A stretch of DNA of 64,000 nt from Paenilisteria riparia FSL S10-1204 (GTDB taxonomy: Bacteria > Bacillota > Bacilli > Lactobacillales > Listeriaceae): positions 1 to 64,000 of the forward strand of contig NZ_AODL01000007.1 of NCBI RefSeq assembly GCF_000525995.1, in the 5' to 3' direction. How positions within the stretch are numbered: the first letter of the stretch is position 1; every line of letters starts with the position of its first letter. Below the pieces are notes generated by a model that saw only the letters and a program-made list of their open reading frames with translations, had not been told where the DNA came from and did not search any database. Position numbers and translations under genes: made by a program. Of this stretch, positions 57,315-64,000 are shown piece after piece.

Positions 57315-58346
57315 TTATGCGCCATAAGTGTCCTCAAATAACAGGCCTGGATTAGCATTCATCGCTAAATCGCTGAAAATGCCTTGTTCATACATAATCG
57401 TTCCTGCGGCTGCAATCATCGCTGCGTTGTCACCACATAAAGATAGCGGTGGAATAATCAATGTTATATCGGGAAGCTCTGATGCGACTTGTTCTGTTAA
57501 CCGTTCTCTTAACCCGCGATTGGCTGCGACGCCTCCTGCTAGAAGTAATTGCTTCACATCGTACTCTTTTGCAGCCCGAATCGTTTTCGCTACAAGTACA
57601 TCTACAACGCTTGCTTGAAAACTTGCTGCTAAATCTGCCTCGTTTAGCGCCATCTCTTTTTGCCGGAGGTTGTGTACAGTGTTGATAAACGAGGACTTCA
57701 ATCCGCTAAAACTAAAATCGTAACTCGCATCATCCAGCATTGCGCGCGGGAAATGGAAACTGTCTTCGCCTGTTGCCGCCAATTTGTCGATTTGAACGCC
57801 GCCTGGATACGTGAGGCCAAGTGTTCGCGCTACTTTATCGTAAGCCTCGCCGGCTGCGTCATCACGCGTTTCGCCAATAATGTCAAAACGGCCATGTTCT
57901 CGCATGACGACAAGTTCGGTATGACCGCCGCTCACGACGAGGGACAATAACGGAAACTGCATTTCTGTTTCAAAGCGATTCGCATAAATGTGACCCGCAA
58001 TATGATGCACACCGATTAATGGCTTATTATGAATGAATGCTAATGTTTTCGCTGCATTGACGCCGATTAATAATGCGCCTACGAGCCCTGGTCCTTCTGT
58101 TACTGCGATAGCATCGATATCTGCCATCGTGACGCCAGCTTGTTCGAGTGCTTCTTCTAATACGATTGTGATTTGTTCGACGTGATGACGCGACGCGATT
58201 TCTGGCACGACACCGCCAAACCGTTTATGACTCTCGATTTGTGATGCTACCACATTGGATAACATCTCTTTGCCACTTCGTACGACAGAAACCGCCGTTT
58301 CATCACAGCTCGACTCGATGCCGAGTATTAATGTTTCTTTTTTCAT
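57315..58346 (-). CDS. tsaD: tRNA threonylcarbamoyladenosine transferase TsaD
   Basis: A 343-residue ASKHA protein that transfers threonylcarbamoyl to A37 of ANN-decoding tRNAs. [16 protein letters not shown] at 7-22, [13 protein letters not shown] near 113 (Fe ligands), SFSGLKSSF near 219 and [10 protein letters not shown] near 270. ATG 58346 after GGGTGGAG is chosen. End of the tsaE-tsaB-rimI-tsaD operon. Confidence 0.96.
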   Translation of the reverse strand: MKKETLILGIESSCDETAVSVVRSGKEMLSNVVASQIESHKRFGGVVPEIASRHHVEQITIVLEEALEQAGVTMADIDAIAVTEGPGLVGALLIGVNAAKTLAFIHNKPLIGVHHIAGHIYANRFETEMQFPLLSLVVSGGHTELVVMREHGRFDIIGETRDDAAGEAYDKVARTLGLTYPGGVQIDKLAATGEDSFHFPRAMLDDASYDFSFSGLKSSFINTVHNLRQKEMALNEADLAASFQASVVDVLVAKTIRAAKEYDVKQLLLAGGVAANRGLRERLTEQVASELPDITLIIPPLSLCGDNAAMIAAAGTIMYEQGIFSDLAMNANPGLLFEDTYGA

Positions 58347-58789
58347 AGCTCCACCCACATCACCAGCGCGTCCTCGCCATTATCCGGATAATATTTTTTC
58401 CGAATCGCGCCGTCCTTAAATCCAAATTTTTTGTACATTTGTTGTGCCCGATTGTTCGTCACTCGGACTTCTAACGTTAACCGCCGCACTGCCTTTTCTT
58501 CGGCGATGCGCAGTAATTCTTGCATCATTGCTTTGCCGTAACCATGCCCTTGCTCGTCTGGGTAAATCGCGATGTTTGTAATATGTCCTTCATCAAGAAT
58601 CATCCAAACACCCGCATAGCCAATGACTTCGCCAGCTTTTTCAGCCACAATATAATACGCGTAGGCATTCGTGTAAAATTCACTGCGAAACGCCTCTTCA
58701 CTCCACGGGGATGTGAAAACAGCGGTCTCGATTCGCAACAATTGCTTAATATCCGCACCATTCGCTTGTCTAAACGTGATGTCACACAT
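58343..58789 (-). CDS. rimI: ribosomal protein bS18/alanine N-acetyltransferase RimI
   Basis: A 148-residue GNAT acetyltransferase: [20 protein letters not shown] near 68-87 is the acetyl-CoA loop and [19 protein letters not shown] near 105. ATG 58789 lies inside the tsaB end and has GAGGCG; the track's TTG reading at 58804 is rejected. Confidence 0.92.
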   Translation of the reverse strand: MCDITFRQANGADIKQLLRIETAVFTSPWSEEAFRSEFYTNAYAYYIVAEKAGEVIGYAGVWMILDEGHITNIAIYPDEQGHGYGKAMMQELLRIAEEKAVRRLTLEVRVTNNRAQQMYKKFGFKDGAIRKKYYPDNGEDALVMWVEL

Positions 58790-59477
58790 CTCGATTCGCC
58801 TCAAGCCACTTGCTTTCTGCTTCCGCCAATTTCAAATACTTCGGTACAAAACTATGTGCCTCAACACCATGCGCCTCACTGGCTAGCTCACCAAGAAAAG
58901 CTGGTCGTGGATAACGCAACGCTTCTTTCGCAAAAATAGCCCGATCCCCAAGAATCCCCTTCGCTTCTGTTGCAAAAGCTGTGACAGCGTCTCCGATGAA
59001 TAAAATTCGTTCATTTAGCGGCGCCAATGTTTGAAGCAAATCGGCAAAAGCATGATGCCCATCCGCCTTTTTCGCGACCATCGTCTCGCCCTGCGCCTCA
59101 TACACACCCGCATATACATTTCCACGACGCGCATCCATTATCGGCACCACAAGCCCGTCAAAAAAGCGCCCGTTCTGCGCCATCAGCTCTAAACTCGATA
59201 CGCCGACTAACGGAATTTTTAAATCCCACGCCATTGTTTTAGCGACAGTAACACCGATTCGCAAGCCCGTGTACGACCCTGGACCTTCTGCCACAGCGAT
59301 TTTCGCCAAATCTTGCGGTGTGATATCACACGTTTTCATCAGGTCCGCAATCGCCGGCAAGAGTCGTATGCTATGATTTTTTTTCAAGTTCGTGATGAAT
59401 TCACCAACGACCACCTGATCGCGCCACAAACTAACGCCCAACGTGTCATTAGACGTATCAATACCAAGAATTATCAT
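58782..59477 (-). CDS. tsaB: TsaB, scaffold of t6A synthesis
   Basis: A 231-residue inactive ASKHA homologue: ILGIDTSNDTLGVSL at 3-17, KIAVAEGPGSYTGLRIGVTVAKT near 60, LVVPIMDARRGNVYAGVYE near 106. It forms a complex with TsaD and TsaE. ATG 59477 after GGAGG overlaps the tsaE stop (ATGA). Confidence 0.95.
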   Translation of the reverse strand: MIILGIDTSNDTLGVSLWRDQVVVGEFITNLKKNHSIRLLPAIADLMKTCDITPQDLAKIAVAEGPGSYTGLRIGVTVAKTMAWDLKIPLVGVSSLELMAQNGRFFDGLVVPIMDARRGNVYAGVYEAQGETMVAKKADGHHAFADLLQTLAPLNERILFIGDAVTAFATEAKGILGDRAIFAKEALRYPRPAFLGELASEAHGVEAHSFVPKYLKLAEAESKWLEANRDV

Positions 59478-59932
59478 TTCCCAAAAACCTCCGAACACAT
59501 TGTTTCATAACGCTTGCCAACAGGCTCCACTTCCATTTCCCGAACATGTTCCGATACATGTTTCAACGTCACACGTATGTATTCTTTCGGCAAATCCGCA
59601 GCAATAAAATGCGCCCATTCCACAACTGATACACCACTGCCTTGAAAATATTCCTCCAAGCCCAAATCATCGTCCGCATCTTCCAACCGGTACACATCCA
59701 TATGATACAGCGGCAAACGGCCTTTCGTATACTCACGAACAATCGTAAACGTCGGACTTTTCACCATCTGCGGAATTTCAAGCCCTTCTGCCAGCCCTTT
59801 TGTAAAAGTTGTTTTTCCTGCGCCTAAATCGCCTTCTAAAAGAATCACATCGCGAGCCACCAAACGCTTCCCAATCTGCCGAGCAATCGCGCGCGTCTGT
59901 TCTTCACTATCCGTTTTTATCTTATAATTCAT
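59474..59932 (-). CDS. tsaE: TsaE ATPase of t6A synthesis
   Basis: A 152-residue P-loop ATPase: LLEGDLGAGKTTFTKGLAEG near 32-51 (Walker A), PTFTIVREY near 60 and HMDVYRLED near 77. First gene of the operon. Confidence 0.95.
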   Translation of the reverse strand: MNYKIKTDSEEQTRAIARQIGKRLVARDVILLEGDLGAGKTTFTKGLAEGLEIPQMVKSPTFTIVREYTKGRLPLYHMDVYRLEDADDDLGLEEYFQGSGVSVVEWAHFIAADLPKEYIRVTLKHVSEHVREMEVEPVGKRYETMCSEVFGK

Positions 59933-60020
59933 AACGTCACCTTTATCATTTTTATGTACATATCATACCATAAAAAAACGAGTAAAGTTAGTGTCTTGTT
60001 TAGCAAAAAAAGAAGATGCC

Positions 60021-60530
60021 TCAGATGACATCTCGTTTTCGTATGTTGTTCATAATAAAATAGGCAATTCCTAAACCGACTAACGCGCCTGTAAAATCAA
60101 GCATCACATCTTGCACAAGTGGCGTTCTACCACCCGTTAACATTTGGTGAAACTCGTCAAACGAAGCATAAAATAACGGAATCCCCGCACTAAGCGCCAA
60201 AGTAAGCCATTTTCTTTTTAACCAAGCACTTAAACCTACGAATAAACTAAATCCGAGCACCGCGTAAGAAAAGAAATGCGCGCCTTTTCGAATAAAGAAC
60301 TCCACAAAAGAGCTATAACCCTTCGCTGCAATACTTATTTCAGAACCCGCATAGTAAAAGGAAATCGCGGATAACTGCTTTTCAAATGGCTTTCCGGCCA
60401 ATATTTTATCTAAATTCGATACTAACGATTGCTGTTCATATGTCTGCGATGAGGAAAAAAATAGCACAATAATGATGATCAATGAAATGCCAATAAAAAC
60501 CCACGATAATTCCCTTCGCAAAAACACCAC
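60021..60530 (-). CDS. VanZ-family membrane protein
   Basis: A 169-residue protein with four helices. FIRKGAHFFSYAVLGF near 77-92 and YASFDEFHQMLTGGRTP near 121 (with Asp/His) are VanZ motifs, and VQDVMLDFTGALVG near 139. Teicoplanin-resistance VanZ is one member, but most of the family are ordinary chromosomal proteins of unknown role. It is 27 kb from the Van-like operon, with no visible link. Confidence 0.82.
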   Translation of the reverse strand: MVFLRRELSWVFIGISLIIIIVLFFSSSQTYEQQSLVSNLDKILAGKPFEKQLSAISFYYAGSEISIAAKGYSSFVEFFIRKGAHFFSYAVLGFSLFVGLSAWLKRKWLTLALSAGIPLFYASFDEFHQMLTGGRTPLVQDVMLDFTGALVGLGIAYFIMNNIRKRDVI

Positions 60531-60591
60531 TTCCCTACATTTTTTCGCAATTTTAACATAAGAAGATTAAAATTAAATGAAAAAACACAGT

Positions 60592-61104
60592 TTAATTGTT
60601 CGCATCTATGATTTCCGTCCAAAATGGAATAGCCTTTATATTCTCGAAATCCATACGTTCATAAGGCTTCCAATCCAATTCTATTTGAAAATATTCCAAA
60701 AGCGTTGTCCCATAAAAAATAATATCCGTTTGATACACTGACAGCACTTGCTCGCTTCCTTCTGGCATGTAGCGATGCGAATAAATAGGCACAAGCTTTG
60801 GCGCAACGTCATACTTCTCTTTCGCAATACGAATCCGCTCCGCCACTAAATCAGGCTTCACACCCCAGTTTTGCACCCAGAAATCATTTTCTTCTATATC
60901 AAAAATAATACCTTTCCATGGCCAATCTAGGCGTTTCTTGATTTGCAAAACGTTTCTTTTACTGTGATCCCGCCAATTAATGAATTCTTTGGAAATAGGC
61001 AATACTTCTTTTAGCAAATTTTTGAGTGTTGGTGGGAATTTGATATCAAAAACCTCCTCACATTTCCGTATTTCATCCTCCGTCAGCCCTGGCGCAAGCT
61101 TCAC
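60592..61104 (-). CDS. SUKH/SMI1-like protein
   Basis: A 170-residue protein: LTEDEIRKCEEVFDIKFPPTLKNLL near 8 (reduced to the core FDIKFPPTLKNLLKEVLP), IYSHRYMPEGS near 108, and VYQTDIIFYGTTLLEYFQ near 124. SUKH relatives include stand-alone orphan immunity proteins and cell-wall regulators (KNR4/YobK-type). No toxin gene is next to it. Confidence 0.75.
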   Translation of the reverse strand: MKLAPGLTEDEIRKCEEVFDIKFPPTLKNLLKEVLPISKEFINWRDHSKRNVLQIKKRLDWPWKGIIFDIEENDFWVQNWGVKPDLVAERIRIAKEKYDVAPKLVPIYSHRYMPEGSEQVLSVYQTDIIFYGTTLLEYFQIELDWKPYERMDFENIKAIPFWTEIIDANN

Positions 61105-61463
61105 TTTTTTTCTTTTTTTAAAATCGCAATGATTGATTCAATAGAAAACACATCCTTAGCTTTAAGAACTCGGTTATTATAAATAACTTCTTTAAATACA
61201 ACTAACATATGCAATAAAATCCTCAGCTCTGTCATCCAAAGGATATGATACTTAGATTGCTTCAATAATTTTATACAGCAAGCAATAAAAAAGCCTTAAT
61301 TGCTCTTCTCCACACCAAATAAAAACACCTACCACAACGGATAGGTGTAAAAAGCGGAGGCTTGTTATCCATGTAAACAAAAAACTTTATGAAAAAGAAG
61401 CATTCGAAACCTCTTAAAAATATATGCATTTTTGTATTACTGATATACTCACTATAAAATTTG
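61105..61463. other. gene-poor AT-rich region
   Basis: No convincing coding sequence. It holds a small hairpin (ACACCTA/TAGGTGT near 61325-61348) with A/T-flanks that could end either strand, and a long AT-rich stretch. A minus-strand reading of 81 codons at 61271-61516 lacks a ribosome site and family and is not called. Confidence 0.5.
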
Positions 61464-61610
61464 TCACCCCGTAATAATCTTCTCTTTTGGCAATCTAATA
61501 GCATTCTTCGGCTCATTTTTACGTCGGAGAGATAACATCATGTACATGTTAGTTTGAAAAATAAATAGGAGTAAATAGCATAAAATAATGATTTGTATCC
61601 ATATTTTCAT
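61464..61610 (-). CDS. possible single-helix membrane peptide
   Basis: A 48-codon frame (MKIWIQIIILCYLLLFIFQT, then a basic tail with RRKNEPKN) has one hydrophobic helix followed by a positive tail. The ribosome site is weak (AGTAAAGT). Length and helix layout fit a small membrane peptide; it could equally be chance. Confidence 0.3.
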   Translation of the reverse strand: MKIWIQIIILCYLLLFIFQTNMYMMLSLRRKNEPKNAIRLPKEKIITG

Positions 61611-61706
61611 TACTTTACTTATAGAAGGAACACGATATAGATGTAAATAGGAGTAACTTTGTGTAAGTCACGGGCGAGGTCGCAGAAAATGTAAGTCATA
61701 TGTATC

Positions 61707-61740
61707 AAAAACACCGATCAGCACACAATCGGTGTTTTTT
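61707..61740. terminator. intrinsic terminator
   Basis: AAAACACCGAT pairs with ATCGGTGTTTT, with A-run and T-run. No gene is identified immediately upstream on plus; it may end an unrecognised small transcript. Confidence 0.65.
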
Positions 61741-61801
61741 GTCTCATTGTCAGCAGATGCTTTTGGGATGAGAACAGTCGTATTACATCAAAATTTGACA
61801 A

Positions 61802-61833
61802 AATAAAAAAGCCCTCGAAATTAATCGAAGGCT
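61802..61833 (-). terminator. terminator of the 31-residue peptide gene
   Basis: AAAGCCTTCGA and TCGAGGGCTTT (minus strand) with a T-run, 8 bases after the stop at 61841. Confidence 0.75.
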
Positions 61834-61840
61834 TTGATCA

Positions 61841-61936
61841 CTAATTTTTCTTTACTGCTTTTCTGATTATCACTGCAAGTATGGCAATTGCAACCACAGC
61901 TACAGCAACCATCGTAATCGGAATATATTGTCCCAT
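61841..61936 (-). CDS. 31-residue hydrophobic membrane peptide
   Basis: MGQYIPITMVAVAVVAIAIL then AVIIRKAVKKN: one transmembrane helix followed by a basic tail. AAGGAAAGGTG lies 3-4 bases before the ATG, and a clean terminator follows, so the gene is probably real. The shape fits type I toxin or small regulatory peptides; no antisense RNA or antitoxin is evident. Confidence 0.6.
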   Translation of the reverse strand: MGQYIPITMVAVAVVAIAILAVIIRKAVKKN

Positions 61937-61987
61937 AAGCACCTTTCCTTGCATCATTTATATGGTTGTGAAGTTTTAAAATATAAA

Positions 61988-62354
61988 TCATTGTTTAACC
62001 ACTTTACTGATGCATTTAGATTCAATTTTACCCGGATAAGTTTCCAGGACAGCGATATCAGAAGTAAAGTAGATTTTCACCTTATCTCCAATTTTCAAAT
62101 CTCCCACTTCTATTTTATTGCCTTTCAGATTAAATATTTTCTCTTCGGTTTGTAATTCGTATTTTGAATCACCAAAATTATACTTTTCGCCACTTATCCA
62201 GGTCATTTGATTTACTCTAAGGTTCTTGTCATAAATGACAGCACTATATACCGGATTTTTTTGTATCGGTGCCCTTCTTTGGTGTGGATGAGGCATTATT
62301 GCAAGCACTTAACAAAACCAACAACAATATTAGACTACATAAAACCTTTTTCAT
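61988..62354 (-). pseudogene. DUF3221-like lipoprotein, frameshifted
   Basis: From ATG 62354 (RBS GGAGGA) MKKVLCSLILLLVLLSAC is a lipobox signal; the frame stops shortly after (KKSGI). The next frame continues NPVYSAVIYDKNLRVNQM, KGNKIEVGDLKIGDKVKI and ESKCISKVV to 61988. Removing one base of the 7-T run at 62256-62262 joins them into a 121-residue lipoprotein with an OB-like DUF3221 domain. Confidence 0.8.
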
Positions 62355-62364
62355 CAAATCCTCC

Positions 62365-63300
62365 TTACTTTATGCCAGTAATCCAGTTATAGAATGTAGG
62401 CGTGATTCGAACACCATCATTCGCCTGCCCTTGCAATCCGCGAGTGTGAACTCCTGCTATAGAGTTGCCATTTAAAATTGGGGCCCCACTTTGACCACCT
62501 GTGGTATCAACTGAATATGAAATTTTTTCGTTTCCAACAATGGCCTTGCCTGAATGATACCATTGCGATCCCGGTTTATCAACAGGATATCCAGATATCA
62601 AAACGTCATATGATGCATTTAGCGGCGGAACTTTATAAGGCAGAAATCCTGTACTTCCCGCAGAAGAAGCCAATTTCACAATCCCTATATCAAAATTTAT
62701 ATCAGCTTTAGCTGTATAACCAAGCATAGAGTATAATTTTTTAGAAGCTATGGCTTTAGGTGCGGCGTAATTATTCATTCCTGGTTGAAAAATTACAACC
62801 TCTGCCCAGCGCTTAACCCCGTGATCATACACATTATGACCCGCAGTAAGTACTGTATCTCCACTTACAAGCGTACCAGTACCACCGTACCAGACCATTT
62901 TTCCTTTCTCAATGAACCCCATTTCCAAATAACCTATTTGTTTAAATGGCGACAAGCTAGTATTAGCTTTTATCCTGTTATCAGCGCCCACAATCTTTCT
63001 TGGTTGTATCAAGGGGTTCGCAGTTTTTGGTTCCACATTAACCACTTGCTCCTCAGGGTGTTCTTCGTTGTAAGCTTGGACAGCTGCTTCTCGCGCCTCT
63101 TTAGCACTATCGTACTCTGAATCCATTGGTGATTCTACAGTATCAGATGAAATCTCTGTTTCACTAGAGTCACTCTGACTAGATATTTCTACAACTGAAT
63201 CCTGTCCATACTCCTGAGCACTTACCAATGGTGCGTTTACTCCTAATAAACCAACGCTAAGCAGACTTACTACTAAAACAGATAACCCTTTTCCCTTCAT
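62365..63300 (-). CDS. secreted V8-like (S1B) serine protease
   Basis: A 311-residue protein: signal peptide 1-30, an acidic propeptide to about 110, then a trypsin-fold domain with GTLVSGDTVLTAGHNVYDH (His) near 140, FDIGIVKLAS (Asp) near 205 and TTGGQSGAPILNGNSIAGVH (Ser) near 267. Relatives include glutamyl endopeptidases. Activation by propeptide removal is expected. ATG 63300 after GAGGT is preferred to 63306. Confidence 0.87.
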   Translation of the reverse strand: MKGKGLSVLVVSLLSVGLLGVNAPLVSAQEYGQDSVVEISSQSDSSETEISSDTVESPMDSEYDSAKEAREAAVQAYNEEHPEEQVVNVEPKTANPLIQPRKIVGADNRIKANTSLSPFKQIGYLEMGFIEKGKMVWYGGTGTLVSGDTVLTAGHNVYDHGVKRWAEVVIFQPGMNNYAAPKAIASKKLYSMLGYTAKADINFDIGIVKLASSAGSTGFLPYKVPPLNASYDVLISGYPVDKPGSQWYHSGKAIVGNEKISYSVDTTGGQSGAPILNGNSIAGVHTRGLQGQANDGVRITPTFYNWITGIK

Positions 63301-63470
63301 TTTCATACCTCAAAACCCTCTTTTCTTTATATTTTTAACCAAGCTTAAAGGTACCATAAAATTGCGTGCAAAAACCAAATTCGTCGTAAACGTAGTCATT
63401 TTGGTCGTGAACGCTAAAAAAGAGGTTGTTTTTGTTTATGTATGTAACAATAAAATGGATTATAGACAAA

Positions 63471-63505
63471 TAAAAAGCCCACGCTCGATTAAGAACGTGG
63501 GTCTT
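63471..63505 (-). terminator. terminator of the SH3-type gene
   Basis: Minus-strand AGACCCACGTTC and GAGCGTGGGCT with T-rich tail, just beyond the stop at 63513. Confidence 0.7.
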
Positions 63506-63512
63506 ATCTTAC

Positions 63513-64000
63513 TTATAAAGTTGTCAACCATGCTGTAGAATTAACTGCAAACCCATCTACTCGGATGACATTCGCTTTCTTAACCCAAAAAGTCCATTCC
63601 CAACCGTCATTTAAAACGGCCATCTTGATCCAGCCGCTCTTTTCCGAAGATGGACATACACGCACAACCTCATTTTGCGCTACGCTAATAGCGCCATGCT
63701 TTCTGGCGCTCTAAAATTATACTTTGATACCGCTGCGTACCAACCACTTGAGGCAGTAGATGCAAAATCATAGGTTAAAGCGGAGTAGCCAGTAATCCCT
63801 TTCCAAGTGAGCTTGCCTGCACCATGATAGGTGAATATTGCATTTTTAGGCAACCATCCCAGCGTCCTACTCCCTGACTTGTTCATTATCGGTAGATTTC
63901 GACCTCCTGCGTTAATTTCTTTCTGTGCTGCCTGAGCTTGCGTTGTAGCTGGCACTGCAAAAAATAGTACACTTGCTAATAGAACTAACATGATTTTTTT
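63513..64000 (-). pseudogene. secreted SH3-type protein, frameshifted and cut by window end
   Basis: The start lies beyond the right end: the visible part enters as a signal peptide (VLLASVLFFAVPATTQAQAA). An SH3-like segment follows (NLPIMNKSGSRTLGWLPKNA). The frame stops at 63680 in APESMALLA; the next continues HGAISVAQNEVVRVCPSS, GWIKMAVLNDGWEWTFWV and ends WLTTL at 63513. One base added to the 3-T run at 63700-63702 restores the reading. Confidence 0.75.

Noticed and set aside
60021-60530. VanZ-family gene as part of the Van-like system
   Set aside because: It is 24 kb away, on a separate transcript next to tsaE, and VanZ-like proteins are common in Firmicutes without resistance.
61271-61516. 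Open frame of 81 codons
   Set aside because: No ribosome site, no family, and it spans a terminator-like hairpin and another candidate peptide.
1-64000. CRISPR arrays or insertion sequences
   Set aside because: No regularly spaced direct repeats and no transposase reading frames were seen on either strand.

Overview
This window looks like a chromosomal segment of a Listeria-like bacterium (Listeriaceae, low-GC Firmicutes). Grounds: the gene order ydbS-ydbT-hemY-acpS-alr-mazE-mazF-rsbR-rsbS-rsbT-rsbU-rsbV-rsbW-sigB-rsbX, a pair of GH73/GW autolysins, a PrfA-like Crp/Fnr regulator, plus WxL, LPXTG and GW surface proteins and strong AGGAGG-type ribosome sites. The species cannot be fixed from sequence alone; the mix of WxL proteins and a Van-type cluster fits a lineage outside the L. 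monocytogenes group better than one inside it (inference).

Layout. 1-50 is the 5' end of a 16S rRNA gene on the minus strand with its leader and promoter. 380-12000 holds housekeeping and metabolic genes (HD hydrolase, ABC ATPase, pepT, exoA, two GH73 autolysins, a MerR/GyrI pair, a UDG-family protein, a YdcZ transporter pair). 12198-16618 has a Crp-family regulator followed by a plant-type LRR/WxL surface protein and a small WxL protein. 16752-18877 has a CorA channel, an S24-like small protein and a frameshifted SGNH hydrolase. 18984-22464 is a type VII secretion (LXG) toxin locus: small WXG-like partner, DUF5082-like partner, LXG-EndoU toxin, candidate immunity gene, then a displaced HNH-nuclease toxin cassette with a SUKH immunity gene. 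tRNA-Leu and tRNA-Glu follow. 23066-29618 carries an LPXTG glycosidase and, divergently, a PTS EIIC-anmK-mupG cluster that probably recycles cell-wall amino sugars. After tRNA-Ser and tRNA-Asn come sprT and tex.

32700-36634 is the most striking region: a four-gene operon of a PBP-type D,D-carboxypeptidase lipoprotein, a VanC-like D-Ala-D-X ligase, a VanXY-like D,D-peptidase and a VanT-like racemase domain. It has the vanC-vanXY-vanT order but no two-component regulator and no VanT membrane domain; the ligase and racemase each carry frameshifts in poly-A runs. A secreted Ig-repeat protein (36869-39102) separates it from the complete sigma-B operon (39392-44283), mazEF, alr, acpS, hemY and two PH-domain membrane proteins.

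50509-64000 contains small secreted proteins, a preQ1 riboswitch with queT, an Rrf2/YhgE pair, a Kup potassium transporter, the tsaE-tsaB-rimI-tsaD cluster, a VanZ-family protein, another SUKH-like gene, short membrane peptides, a frameshifted lipoprotein, a V8-like secreted protease and a broken SH3-type secreted protein running off the end. About ten single-base indels, most in homopolymers, break small accessory genes across the window. They may be real decay, slippage sites or sequencing error, and must be resolved before the Van cluster and toxin genes are interpreted.
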